In this document: positions 51,635-61,381 of the stretch, piece by piece
Position numbering within the stretch: the stretch's first letter is position 1
Layout of the letters: every line of letters starts with the position of its first letter
Assembly: GCF_014842265.1 (NCBI RefSeq)
Contig: NZ_JACYVI010000001.1
Coordinates: 608,701 to 672,700 of the forward strand
DNA: 64,000 nt
From: Pseudomonas sp. CFBP 13711
GTDB taxonomy: Bacteria > Pseudomonadota > Gammaproteobacteria > Pseudomonadales > Pseudomonadaceae
Direction: 5' to 3'
The notes under the pieces: model-generated
The model's database searches: none
Told to the model about the DNA's origin: nothing
Seen by the model: the letters and a program-made list of their open reading frames with translations, nothing else
Translations under genes and position numbers: made by a program

Positions 51635-53506
51635 TTAGCGCACCGCCCCCCGCAATTCCGCTACCCGCTCACGCACCAGCGCCGGTTGCGATGCCTCCCT
51701 CGTCAACGCCGGCCCAGCCACCAAGGTCACTCGCGACCAAAGCCTGCGGAACACGCCCTTGTTCGGGTCCCGGCTGAAAAAGCTGCCCCACAACCCCTGC
51801 AATGCCATTGGAATCACCGGCACATCAGTCTCCTGCAAGACCCGGGTCATGCCACTCTTAAAGGTGTCGATCTCGCCGTCCGTGGTCAGCTTACCTTCCG
51901 GAAAGATGCACACCAGCTCGCCTTCCTTAAGGTAATGGGCGATGCGTTCGAACGCGCTGTCGAACACTGCCTTGTCCTCTTTGATACCGGCAATCGGGAT
52001 GGCGCCCGCCGTGCGGAACACGAAATTCAGCACCGGCAGATTGAAGATTTTGTAGTACATGACGAAGCGGATAGGCCGGCGCACAGACCCGGCAATCAAC
52101 AGCGCATCGACGAACGAGACATGGTTGCAGACCAGCAATGCCGCGCCCTCATCAGGGATCAGGTCGAGGTCGCGATGCTCCACGCGGTACATGGAATGGC
52201 TGAGCAGCCAGATCATGAAGCGCATGGTGAACTCGGGCACGATTTTGAAGATGTAGGCGTTGACCGCGATGTTCATCAGCGACACGACAAGGAACAGCTG
52301 CGGAATCGACAGCTTCGCCACGCTCAGCAGCACGATCGAGACAATCGCCGAGACCACCATGAACAGCGCATTGAGGATGTTGTTGGACGCGATGACCCGC
52401 GAGCGCTCTTTCTCCGGCGTCCGCGACTGGATCAGCGCGTACAGCGGCACGATGTAAAACCCGCCGAAGACGCCGATGCCGAGGATGTCCAGCAACACCC
52501 ACCACGCCTGCCCGTACCCCAGAATCGCCAGCCAGTTATTGGCCTGCACGTTCTGCGGGAAATCACCGGAATGCCACCACAGCAACAAGCCGAACACGGT
52601 CAGGCCCATGGAGCCGAACGGCACCAGGCCGATCTCCACTTTGCGCCCGGACAGCCGCTCGCAGAGCATGGAGCCTGCGGCGATGCCGATGGAGAACACC
52701 GTCAAAATCAGGGTGACGACGGTTTCATCGCCATACAGAAAGTCCTTCGCGTAGGCCGGGATCTGCGTCAGATAAATCGCGCCGACGAACCAGAACCACG
52801 AATTGCCGACGATGGAACGCGACACCGCTTTGGTCTGCCCCAGGCCGAGTTTCAGGGTGGCCCAGGATTCGCTGAAGATGTTCCAGTTCAGGCGCATGTC
52901 CGGCGACGCGGCCGCTGCTGGCGGAATGCCTCGGCTGGCGAGATAACCCAGGCACGCCACCGAGACCATCGCTGCCGCCACGATGGGGGCGTAATGGGTC
53001 GCCGACATCATCACCCCGGCGCCGATGGTGCCGGCCAGAATCGCCAGGAATGTGCCCATTTCCACCAGGCCGTTGCCGCCCACCAGTTCGTTCTCATGCA
53101 GGTGCTGGGGCAGGATCGAGTACTTCACCGGCCCAAACAGCGCCGAGTGGGTGCCCATGGCGAACAGCGCCGCCAGCATTAGCGACAGGTGATTGAAGAG
53201 AAAACCCGTGGCCCCCACGACCATGATCACGATCTCCAGGACCTTGATCATGCGGATCAGTTTGTCCTTGGGGTATTTCTCGCCGAACTGCCCGGCCAGC
53301 GCCGAGAACAGAAAGAACGGCAGGATGAACAGCAAGGCGCAGAGGTTGACGTAGATGGAGCGGTCGCCGTCGATGCTCAGCTTGTAGAGGATGGCGAGGA
53401 TCAGCGACTGCTTGAAGATATTGTCGTTGAACGCCCCGAGGGACTGGGTCACGAAAAACGGCAGAAAGCGCCGCTTACCCAACAAACTGAACTGCGACTG
53501 ACTCAT
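51635..53506 (-). CDS. MFS lysophospholipid transporter fused to a PlsC-type acyltransferase
   Basis: 623 aa from MSQSQFSLLGKRRFL with AGGGAAG upstream; the longer frame has no membrane or signal character. Residues about 10-405 form a 12-span MFS domain of the LplT kind (FNDNIFKQSLILA, GPVKYSILPQHL). Residues about 430-610 are an acyltransferase with the catalytic NHVSFVD (H-X4-D) and FPEGKLTTDG. E. coli splits this pathway between LplT and Aas. The fused protein should flip lysophospholipids inward and re-acylate them at the inner membrane; unlike Aas, no acyl-ACP synthetase domain is attached. Confidence 0.88.
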   Translation of the reverse strand: MSQSQFSLLGKRRFLPFFVTQSLGAFNDNIFKQSLILAILYKLSIDGDRSIYVNLCALLFILPFFLFSALAGQFGEKYPKDKLIRMIKVLEIVIMVVGATGFLFNHLSLMLAALFAMGTHSALFGPVKYSILPQHLHENELVGGNGLVEMGTFLAILAGTIGAGVMMSATHYAPIVAAAMVSVACLGYLASRGIPPAAAASPDMRLNWNIFSESWATLKLGLGQTKAVSRSIVGNSWFWFVGAIYLTQIPAYAKDFLYGDETVVTLILTVFSIGIAAGSMLCERLSGRKVEIGLVPFGSMGLTVFGLLLWWHSGDFPQNVQANNWLAILGYGQAWWVLLDILGIGVFGGFYIVPLYALIQSRTPEKERSRVIASNNILNALFMVVSAIVSIVLLSVAKLSIPQLFLVVSLMNIAVNAYIFKIVPEFTMRFMIWLLSHSMYRVEHRDLDLIPDEGAALLVCNHVSFVDALLIAGSVRRPIRFVMYYKIFNLPVLNFVFRTAGAIPIAGIKEDKAVFDSAFERIAHYLKEGELVCIFPEGKLTTDGEIDTFKSGMTRVLQETDVPVIPMALQGLWGSFFSRDPNKGVFRRLWSRVTLVAGPALTREASQPALVRERVAELRGAVR

Positions 53507-53628
53507 CTTCCCTGGTCCTGAGTGGCGCCGGTGTCGGCTTTCGGATGGGAACGCCAAAAGGCGGTTCCGGGCCACATTGAAGACGTATCCGGCGTCAAAG
53601 TCGAGCACGCGCTCCAACGCATAACCCG

Positions 53629-54777
53629 TTAGAGCGTACGTAAACCGGCGATGCAGGGCGAAACGAACAGCTCGCCTTTGTAGGCCCCGGTCACGGTGCG
53701 CTTCATGATCACCAGCCACAGGACACTCAGCGCGGCGACCAGCACGCTGCCGAGAACCGCAAAGAACACAAGATGAAGCACCGCGCCCAGCTTCAGGGTC
53801 GTCAGCGCGAACACGCCCAGCGGAAAGGTAAAACCCCACCAGCCCAGGTTGAACGGAATGCCGTTGCGCAGGTAACGCGCGGTGATCAGCAGCGCCATCA
53901 GGCACCACCACACGCCGACACCCCACAAGATCACGCCGCCGATCAGGCCAAGGCCCGAGGCGATTTCGCCGACGCCGGGCAGGCTGTTGGCGTTGAAGAT
54001 CAGTGGCGAATCAGCGCCCAGCACAATCAAACCGAATGCGCCGGTGCTGATCGGCCCGAGGGCCAGCCAGCTCGATGCGGCCATGCTTTCGTGGGGCAGT
54101 TTGTGCAGGGCCATGCGCAACAGCAGGATGGTCAGAATGCTGAACGCCACCGGCACCGACATCGCCCACAGCACGTAGCTGGTGATGAGCACGCTGAACT
54201 GGCTGTGACTGTCCGTCAGATGTGGCGCCAGCAGCCCGCCGCTCACCGCCACTACTTCGCAGGCCACCAGGGGCAGAAGCCAGACGGCGGTCATCTGATC
54301 GATACGGTGTTCCTGGCGGGTGAACATCAAAAACGGGATGACCACGCCGCAGGCCAGGGACATCGCCACGTCCAGCCACCACAACATCTCGGCAATCGGC
54401 AGCACGGCGTCGCCCCATCGCGGCAGGCCGAAAGTCAGCAGCCCATTGATGAGCGTCGCCAGGCCCATGGGAATCGTGCCGAAAAACATCGACACCGTGG
54501 AATGCCCGAACACCCGCCGTGCCTCGTCGAAAAACATCACCCAGCGGGCGATGTAGAGGGCGCTGAAGGTCAGGAACAGCACGATGTTCAGCATCCACAA
54601 GGCTTCGGCCAGCTTGAGCACGCCGGGGATGGGCACCGGAAGCTGCACCAGCACAGCCGACAGAATCCCGGTGCCCATGGTCGCGGCGAACCAGTTGGGG
54701 GTGAATTGGCGGATGACTTCCCGTGGATGGCTCAGTTGGCTGAAGGGTCTTTGCGGGCAGAAAATGGCGTGGGTCAT
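53629..54777 (-). CDS. TDT family transporter (TehA/SSU1 type)
   Basis: 382 aa with about ten membrane helices; AGGAGCTCGCC precedes the ATG. Characteristic start FTPNWFAATMGTGILS, then GTIPMGLATLINGLL and NLGWWGFTFPLGVFAL. TDT members include the yeast sulfite exporter SSU1, plant SLAC1 channels and bacterial TehA. Here sulfite or C4-dicarboxylate export is possible; no neighbour settles it. Divergent from the hybrid kinase gene. Confidence 0.88.
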   Translation of the reverse strand: MTHAIFCPQRPFSQLSHPREVIRQFTPNWFAATMGTGILSAVLVQLPVPIPGVLKLAEALWMLNIVLFLTFSALYIARWVMFFDEARRVFGHSTVSMFFGTIPMGLATLINGLLTFGLPRWGDAVLPIAEMLWWLDVAMSLACGVVIPFLMFTRQEHRIDQMTAVWLLPLVACEVVAVSGGLLAPHLTDSHSQFSVLITSYVLWAMSVPVAFSILTILLLRMALHKLPHESMAASSWLALGPISTGAFGLIVLGADSPLIFNANSLPGVGEIASGLGLIGGVILWGVGVWWCLMALLITARYLRNGIPFNLGWWGFTFPLGVFALTTLKLGAVLHLVFFAVLGSVLVAALSVLWLVIMKRTVTGAYKGELFVSPCIAGLRTL

Positions 54778-55026
54778 GGCGAGCTCCTGTCCTCGTGTGA
54801 GGTGGTCCCCATAGTAGGACGGCAGCTGATATCGACTAAGCGGGTAATTTAGCTATAGGTCATAGATTTCCCAGATATACACTGATCATGGGATTCGCCG
54901 CCCCCCCTGCGACACCGCGCCGCTCAGACCTTGGTCGTAACAGACGAACCCCACGCGGCGTGCGAGACTGTCCGGCCGGCGAGGGATCGCCACCGAAACC
55001 GCTAGCCGCTTGCCTCCGGAGTTCCC

Positions 55027-58000
55027 ATGTCGCTGTCCAGCGGGCTGATCGCTGCCGTCGCCCTGGCCTATATGGCCATCATGTTCGCCATCGCCTTCTA
55101 CGGTGACCGTCGCAGCACCCCACTGCCGCCGCGCCTGCGCGCCTGGGTGTACAGCCTGTCGCTGGCGGTTTACTGCACCAGCTGGACGTTTTTCGGCTCG
55201 GTCGGCCAGGCCGCCGAGCAATTGTGGTCGTTTCTGCCGATCTACCTCGGGCCGATTCTGCTGATGCTGCTGGCGCCCTGGGTGCTGCAGAAAATGGTGC
55301 TGATCAGCAAACAGGAAAACATCACTTCAATCGCCGACTTCATCGCCGCCCGCTACGGCAAGTCGCAAACCCTCGCCGTCGTCGTCGCGCTGATCTGCCT
55401 GATCGGCGTGTTGCCCTACATCGCGCTGCAACTCAAAGGCATCGTGCTGGGGGTGAACATTCTGATCGGTGCCGGCGCCGACGCCACGGGGACTCGCGCC
55501 CAGGACACTGCGCTGATCGTGTCACTGGTGCTGGCGCTTTTCACCATCGTCTTCGGCACCCGCAACCTCGACGCCACCGAGCACCACCGCGGCATGGTCC
55601 TGGCGATTGCCTTCGAGTCGCTGGTCAAGCTGTTCGCCTTCATGGCCGTCGGCGCGTTCGTGACCTTCGGCCTGTACGACGGGGTGGATGACCTGTTCAA
55701 CCAGGCCATGCTCGCACCGCGTCTGGAGGAGTACTGGAAAGAAACGGTCAACTGGCCATCGATGGTGGTGCAGACCGGCGTCGCCATGATGGCGATCATC
55801 TGCCTGCCCCGGCAGTTTCACGTCACCGTGGTGGAGAACATCGAACCCCAGGACCTGCGCCTGGCCAAGTGGGTGTTCCCGGCGTATTTGCTGCTGGCCG
55901 CGGTGTTCGTGGTGCCGATTGCGCTGGCGGGGCAGATGCTGCTACCCGCCTCGGTGCTGCCGGACTCGTTCGTGATCAGCGTGCCATTGGCCCACGCGCA
56001 CCCGGCACTGGCGATGCTGGCGTTCATCGGCGGGGCTTCGGCGGCCACCGGGATGGTCATCGTCGCCAGCGTTGCACTGTCGACCATGGTTTCCAACGAC
56101 ATGCTGCTGCCGTGGCTGCTGCGGCGCAAAACCGCCGAGCGCCCGTTTGAGGTGTTCCGCCACTGGATGCTCTCGGTGCGCCGGGTCAGCATCGTGGTCA
56201 TTCTGTTGCTCGCCTACGTCAGCTACCGGCTGCTGGGCTCGACTGCCAGTCTGGCGACCATCGGCCAGATCGCCTTCGCCGCCATCACGCAGTTGATGCC
56301 GGCGATGATCGGCGCGCTGTACTGGAAGCCGGCCAATCGTCGCGGGGTGTTCGCCGGGCTTGCCGCCGGGGTGTTCATCTGGTTTTACACCCTGGTGCTG
56401 CCGATCATTGCCCACAGCATGGGCTGGTCGCTGAGCAGTTTTCCGCTGCTGGCGTGGCTGCACAGCAACCCGTTCAATCTGCCGATCAGCCCGCTGACCC
56501 AGGGCGTGGTGCTGTCGATGCTGGGCAACCTGGCGTTGTTTGTGTGGGTCTCGCTGCTGTCGCGAACGCGGGTGTCCGAACACTGGCAGGCGGGCCGTTT
56601 CATCGGCCAGGAATTGCAGGCTCGGCCCAACAATCGCTCGCTGCTGGCGGTGCAGATCGAAGACCTGCTCAAGCTCTCGGCGCGTTTCGTCGGCGAAGAG
56701 CGGGCGCAACAGAGCTTCATCCGCTTCGCCTACCGGCAGGGTAAAGGTTTCAACCCCAACCAGAACGCCAACGGCGAATGGATCGCCCACACCGAACGCT
56801 TGCTGGCAGGGGTGCTGGGCACGTCGTCGACGCGGGCGGTGGTCAAGGCGGCGATTGAAGGCCGCGACATGCAGCTCGAAGACGTGGTGCGCATCGCCGA
56901 CGAAGCCTCCGAGGTGCTTCAGTTCAATCGCGCGCTGCTGCAAGGCGCCATCGAGAACATCACTCAGGGCATCAGCGTGGTGGATCAATCCCTGCGCCTG
57001 GTGGCCTGGAACGCACGCTATCTGGAGCTGTTCAATTACCCGGAAGGCCTGATTAGCGTGGGGCGGCCCATCGCCGACATCATCCGTTACAACGCCGAGC
57101 GCGGTTTGCTCGGCCCCGGCGAGGCCGAAGTGCATGTCGCCCGGCGCCTGCACTGGATGCGTCAGGGCCGCGCGCATACGTCCGAGCGGTTGTTTCCCAA
57201 TGGGCAGGTGATCGAGCTGATCGGCAACCCGATGCCCGGCGGCGGCTTCGTCATGAGCTTCACTGACATCACCGCGTTCCGCGAGGCCGAGCATGCGCTC
57301 AAGGGCGCCAACGAAAGCCTCGAACAACGCGTGGCTGAACGGACGCGGGAGCTGTCGCAGCTGAACACGGCGCTGAGCGAAGCCAAGGCCCATGCGGAAG
57401 CCGCCAATCAGTCGAAAACGCGCTTTCTCGCCGCCGTCAGCCATGACCTGATGCAGCCCATGAACGCGGCGCGTTTGTTCTCCGCCGCCCTGCTGCACAA
57501 CGACGACAACGTGCCCGCGGAGGCGAAACAGCTGATCCAGCATCTGGACAGCTCGCTGCGTTCGGCCGAAGACTTGATCAGCGACCTGCTGGATATTTCG
57601 CGGCTGGAGAACGGCAAGTTCACGCCGACCATCACGCCGTTCGCACTGAACAATCTGTTTGAAACCCTCGGCGCTGAATTCAAGGCCCTCGCTCAGGAGC
57701 AGGGTCTGGACTTCCGCGTGCGCGGCAGCACGTTGCGCGTGGCCAGCGATGCCAAGCTGCTGCGGCGGGTGCTGCAGAACTTCCTGACCAATGCGTTTCG
57801 TTACGCCAAGGGGCCTATTTTGCTGGGGGTGCGGCGCAGAAGCGGGCAGCTGAGCCTGGAAGTCTGGGACCGTGGGCCGGGTATTCCCGATGACAAGCGG
57901 CAGGTGATTTTCGAGGAGTTCAAGCGGCTGGACAGCCATCAGACCCGCGCCGAAAAGGGCTTGGGTTTGGGGCTGGCGATTGCCGACGGTCTGTGTCGCG

Positions 58001-58500
58001 TGCTCGGTCATTCGTTGGAAGTGCGTTCATGGCCGGGCCAGGGCAGCGTGTTCAGCGTCACGGTGCCGCTGGCGCCTGCATCGCCGATACCGGCCGTTGC
58101 GCCGAGCGAACCTTCGCGTGCTGCGCTCAACGGTACGCAAATCCTCTGCGTCGACAACGAAGACAGCATCCTGATTGGCATGAACAGCCTGCTCAGCCGC
58201 TGGGGGTGTCAGGTCTGGACGGCGCGCAATCGCGAGGAATGCCAGGCCCTGCTCAACGACGGCATTCGCCCGCACCTGGCGTTGGTGGATTACCACCTGG
58301 ACCACGGTGAGATCGGCACCGAACTGATGGCCTGGCTGCGCACGCAACTGGGTGAGCCTGTCCCCGGTGTGGTCATCAGCGCCGACGGCCGCCCGGAGCT
58401 GATCGCCCAGGTACACGCCGCCGGCCTTGAGTATCTGGCCAAACCGGTGAAGCCCGCAGCGCTGCGGGCGTTGTTGAGCCGGCATGTGCGGTTGGGTTGA
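55027..58500 (+). CDS. Hybrid sensor kinase with an SSF transporter-like N-terminus
   Basis: 1157 aa. Residues about 1-510 form a 13-span sodium:solute symporter domain, as in CbrA. A PAS domain (about 645-760: LLQGAIENITQGISVVDQSL) and a coiled coil lead to the kinase: HisKA with phospho-acceptor His806 in SHDLMQP, HATPase_c with GPGIPDDK and GLGLGLAI. A C-terminal receiver domain has Asp1088 in LVDYHLD and the conserved Lys in YLAKPVKP. It probably couples substrate sensing or uptake to phosphorelay. The likely match is the PA3271-type kinase of P. aeruginosa. No response-regulator gene adjoins; output may go through an unlinked partner. Confidence 0.9.
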   Translation: MSLSSGLIAAVALAYMAIMFAIAFYGDRRSTPLPPRLRAWVYSLSLAVYCTSWTFFGSVGQAAEQLWSFLPIYLGPILLMLLAPWVLQKMVLISKQENITSIADFIAARYGKSQTLAVVVALICLIGVLPYIALQLKGIVLGVNILIGAGADATGTRAQDTALIVSLVLALFTIVFGTRNLDATEHHRGMVLAIAFESLVKLFAFMAVGAFVTFGLYDGVDDLFNQAMLAPRLEEYWKETVNWPSMVVQTGVAMMAIICLPRQFHVTVVENIEPQDLRLAKWVFPAYLLLAAVFVVPIALAGQMLLPASVLPDSFVISVPLAHAHPALAMLAFIGGASAATGMVIVASVALSTMVSNDMLLPWLLRRKTAERPFEVFRHWMLSVRRVSIVVILLLAYVSYRLLGSTASLATIGQIAFAAITQLMPAMIGALYWKPANRRGVFAGLAAGVFIWFYTLVLPIIAHSMGWSLSSFPLLAWLHSNPFNLPISPLTQGVVLSMLGNLALFVWVSLLSRTRVSEHWQAGRFIGQELQARPNNRSLLAVQIEDLLKLSARFVGEERAQQSFIRFAYRQGKGFNPNQNANGEWIAHTERLLAGVLGTSSTRAVVKAAIEGRDMQLEDVVRIADEASEVLQFNRALLQGAIENITQGISVVDQSLRLVAWNARYLELFNYPEGLISVGRPIADIIRYNAERGLLGPGEAEVHVARRLHWMRQGRAHTSERLFPNGQVIELIGNPMPGGGFVMSFTDITAFREAEHALKGANESLEQRVAERTRELSQLNTALSEAKAHAEAANQSKTRFLAAVSHDLMQPMNAARLFSAALLHNDDNVPAEAKQLIQHLDSSLRSAEDLISDLLDISRLENGKFTPTITPFALNNLFETLGAEFKALAQEQGLDFRVRGSTLRVASDAKLLRRVLQNFLTNAFRYAKGPILLGVRRRSGQLSLEVWDRGPGIPDDKRQVIFEEFKRLDSHQTRAEKGLGLGLAIADGLCRVLGHSLEVRSWPGQGSVFSVTVPLAPASPIPAVAPSEPSRAALNGTQILCVDNEDSILIGMNSLLSRWGCQVWTARNREECQALLNDGIRPHLALVDYHLDHGEIGTELMAWLRTQLGEPVPGVVISADGRPELIAQVHAAGLEYLAKPVKPAALRALLSRHVRLG

Positions 58501-58539
58501 GGCTGGCCGGTATCGTCACGATGGGAACGATGATCCACT

Positions 58540-58668
58540 GTAGGAGTGAGCTTGCTCGCGATCGGCTGCGAAGCAGTCGTGAAACCCGACACCCCGGTAA
58601 TGCCTGACACACGGCACGCACCGGTTTGCTGCCGCTGCGCGCCAGATCGCGAGCAAGCTCACTCCTAC
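58540..58668. repeat. Inverted REP pair
   Basis: GTAGGAGTGAGCTTGCTCGC at 58540 and its inverse ending at 58668, around an 82-base spacer, between the kinase gene and the convergent DMT gene. Confidence 0.85.
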
Positions 58669-58716
58669 AGTTTTCTTCCGCAGTGCTCGACGAATTCGCG
58701 GCGGGGGTGGACGGTT

Positions 58717-59571
58717 CTATTCAACCTTCCTGAACACAAACACCAACCCCACCACAATCAGCACCATCCCCAGCATGCTCATCAGCGCGAGGCGGTTGCC
58801 GTAGATCAGGTAGTCCATGATCGCGGTGACGCCGGGCACCAGGTAAAACAGGCTGGTAACGTTGACCAGATTGCCTTGGGCGATAAGCCGATAAAGCAGA
58901 AACGTCGCCAGCACCGACACCACCAGCCCCATGTACAGCACCGGCACGAAGAAGCCGATGCTGTGTTCGAAATGAAAGGGCTGAAATGGCACGAACACGG
59001 CACACACCAATGTCCCCGCGAGGTATTGCACCGGCAACGTGCCGAGGGGGTTGTCGGTGATGCGTTTCTGCATGATCGAGCCGCCGGTCATGCTCAACAT
59101 GCCCAGTACGCCGAACGCCATGCCGGCCAGTGATCCGCCGTCGCCGATGCCTTGCCAGACCACCAGCACCAGGCCGGCCAGCCCCAGACTCAGGCCGAAC
59201 ATGCGTGACGCCGAGCGGCTGCGTTCAACCAGCACGGCCGTGAGTATCGGTTGCACGCCCATGATCGTGGCCATGACGCCGGGCGCGACTTTCATGTCCA
59301 GCGCCAGCAGGTAGCAGATCTGATAAGCCCCCAGCAGCACCGCCCCTGTCATCAACGCAAAGCCCATCGACGCGCGGGTGGCGGGAAGCTTGTAACCCAA
59401 GGCCGGGATCAGGATCGCCAGCGCCACAAGCGCCAGCAGAAAACGGAACAGTAGAAATGCAAACGGTGAAGCGTGGGTCAGGCCCCACTTGGAAACGATC
59501 GCGCCGCTGCTCCAGAGCAGGACGAAAAGCGTCGTCGTGGCCATCGAGGCCAAGGCTTTATTAGCGAACAT
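58717..59571 (-). CDS. EamA/DMT family exporter
   Basis: 284 aa, ten membrane helices in two EamA repeats (LLWSSGAIVSKWGLTHASPF and LYRLIAQGNLVNVTSLFYLV with the second-half signature). AGGTGACTC precedes the ATG. Such proteins export amino acids or other metabolites across the inner membrane; the substrate is unknown. Confidence 0.88.
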   Translation of the reverse strand: MFANKALASMATTTLFVLLWSSGAIVSKWGLTHASPFAFLLFRFLLALVALAILIPALGYKLPATRASMGFALMTGAVLLGAYQICYLLALDMKVAPGVMATIMGVQPILTAVLVERSRSASRMFGLSLGLAGLVLVVWQGIGDGGSLAGMAFGVLGMLSMTGGSIMQKRITDNPLGTLPVQYLAGTLVCAVFVPFQPFHFEHSIGFFVPVLYMGLVVSVLATFLLYRLIAQGNLVNVTSLFYLVPGVTAIMDYLIYGNRLALMSMLGMVLIVVGLVFVFRKVE

Positions 59572-59968
59572 GAGTCACCTGTGATTCAGACAAAATCGGA
59601 CCCGGCACGAACCGGATTCACGGATGTTTTGCGGGCGTTTGCAGGCTTCGGTCGACAGCGTTGACGCAGTCGGTCAGCCGAGCACAACGACGCCTGGCGG
59701 TGCAACGACGCACACGACAGGACTGTTCACAGATGGGGGTGGCGGGTAGCGAGTGATGAAGGCGATTTGCATGCAGCTGCACGGTTCCGCAACAGCGCGA
59801 GCCGTGGCGGATAAAGCGAACCGGGTGCGGGATGCAGGCATCGTGCTCATCTTCTGAAAGGAGTGACTCGGTGTTGCCAAGTGTTACGGCAACGACGCCG
59901 ACTATAACCAGCCAGCGGTGCCTCGTGCAATGCCATAACGCGACGTCGTGAATTGCCCTGATGCAGCG
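59572..59968. other. Gene-free stretch
   Basis: About 400 bp between the DMT and porin genes. It holds the DMT promoter side and the 3' end of the porin unit. I see no repeat, terminator or convincing gene; a 26-codon GTG frame at 59871 with AAAGGAG upstream is the only coding hint and has no recognisable product. Confidence 0.5.
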
Positions 59969-61378
59969 CTACCAGGACAGCTTGAGCTCGACGCCGAGGT
60001 AATTGCTGTCGTGCCCGCCGACATCGCGCACTGACTGCCCGACGTCATAGTGCACCGCCTCGACCGCGCCGCTCAGATTAGGGGTGAACGCATAGTCCGT
60101 GCGCACCTGCCCGTAGGCGCCGGTCCAGCGACTGCCCTGCCCCGCGGTTCCGGCCACCGCGATGTTCGGTTGAACGTAGACAGCGTCTTCGGTGGTCTCC
60201 CGCCATTGCAGGCCGAGGGCCGTCTGAATGCTCAGCTTGGCGATCGGCCTGATGGTAATCGACGGTTTGACGTGCAGGATGTTGGCATAGCCGGTGTAGC
60301 CCCCCAGCGAAAAATAGTAGCCATTGGGGAACAGCGGATTGAACGTGCCCAGCGTGCCATCGCCGTTGTTTCGGTCGCCCGACGCAGCGTCCAGTTGCAG
60401 GCCCAGACGCGGAGTCAAGCTGACGTCGGCGAAGGTGTAACCCACGCGACTGCCCGCCGCCCACGCGCGAATGCTTTTGGCGCCGACCGAACCGGTCTGC
60501 CCCATCGCCTCCAGGTCCCAGTCGTAGCCATCGGCCGCGCCGCCGAGCCGTGCGTCAAAGATATTCCGGTGCTCAGCGCCGCTGGCATCAAGGTAACTGG
60601 CGTCGTCGCGTTCATACAGCCCGACGTAGGCCGACAGCTCGTTACTGCCGCCCACCAGCCGCTCGGCGCGCAGCATGTGAAAGCGAAATTCGTGGTTCGA
60701 GCGATCGTCGAAGTGGCGCTCGTCCTGGTATTGCACCGGTCGGCTGGCAATCGCGATGAAGCGCCACAGCCCGGTCTCCCAGTCCGCCCACAAGGCATCG
60801 AACGATTGGCGCACGTTCGGTCCGTCGCGGGAGGAAATAAAGCGCTGCAAGTCGAAGGCGAAATCCTGCCGTCCCACACGCGCCTTGAAGGTGTTGTCTC
60901 CCAGCTTTTTGGTGTACTCCAGAAACGCCAGGCGCAGGTCGGTGCGATTCTGGTCAGCGCCGCCAATGGTGGTTTTGTCGTAGGCGCGCACGTCTTCCAG
61001 CTGGGTAAACACGCGCCAGTTTTCATTGAAGTGCAGATCGGCGTGCACCTGAAAGCGCTGCAGCAGATACCGGTCCCGGGCGACATTTCGCGTACCGAAC
61101 GCGCTGGCGTCGTTCATCTCGAAGCGCTCACGCAGGGTGCTGCCCAACGACAGGTACGTTTGCGGATTGTCCGAAGACAGCGGGATGTACTTGAGACTGT
61201 CCAGCGGCGCCGTCTGGAGGGTTGGATTGGCCAGCACCGCCCAATCCTCCTGCCAGCGATTGGTCTTGATCGCCGGCCTGGTTTCAGCCTCGTCAGCACG
61301 GGCCGGGCTGCTGGCCATGGGCAGCGCGATTGCCAGGCACAGACCACTCAAACCTGAAGTGAATCGAGCACTCGCCAT
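59969..61378 (-). CDS. Alginate-export-family outer-membrane porin
   Basis: 469 aa. Signal peptide ending SSPARA. The rest shows alternating beta-strand pattern of an 18-strand-type barrel with AlgE-like sequence (LSLGSTLRERFEMND, RVFTQLEDVRAYD, GRQDFAFDLQRF, YVGLYERDDASYLD), and ends in LGVELKLSW with the terminal aromatic. The family contains AlgE but also many anion or aromatic-acid channels; there is no alginate cluster here. It starts three bases after the stop of the VOC gene, so it is the second gene of an operon. Confidence 0.87.
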   Translation of the reverse strand: MASARFTSGLSGLCLAIALPMASSPARADEAETRPAIKTNRWQEDWAVLANPTLQTAPLDSLKYIPLSSDNPQTYLSLGSTLRERFEMNDASAFGTRNVARDRYLLQRFQVHADLHFNENWRVFTQLEDVRAYDKTTIGGADQNRTDLRLAFLEYTKKLGDNTFKARVGRQDFAFDLQRFISSRDGPNVRQSFDALWADWETGLWRFIAIASRPVQYQDERHFDDRSNHEFRFHMLRAERLVGGSNELSAYVGLYERDDASYLDASGAEHRNIFDARLGGAADGYDWDLEAMGQTGSVGAKSIRAWAAGSRVGYTFADVSLTPRLGLQLDAASGDRNNGDGTLGTFNPLFPNGYYFSLGGYTGYANILHVKPSITIRPIAKLSIQTALGLQWRETTEDAVYVQPNIAVAGTAGQGSRWTGAYGQVRTDYAFTPNLSGAVEAVHYDVGQSVRDVGGHDSNYLGVELKLSW

Positions 61379-61381
61379 CGG

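Noticed and set aside
59871..59951. 26-codon GTG frame with AAAGGAG upstream
   Set aside because: No hydrophobic segment, motif or neighbour that supports a real small protein.
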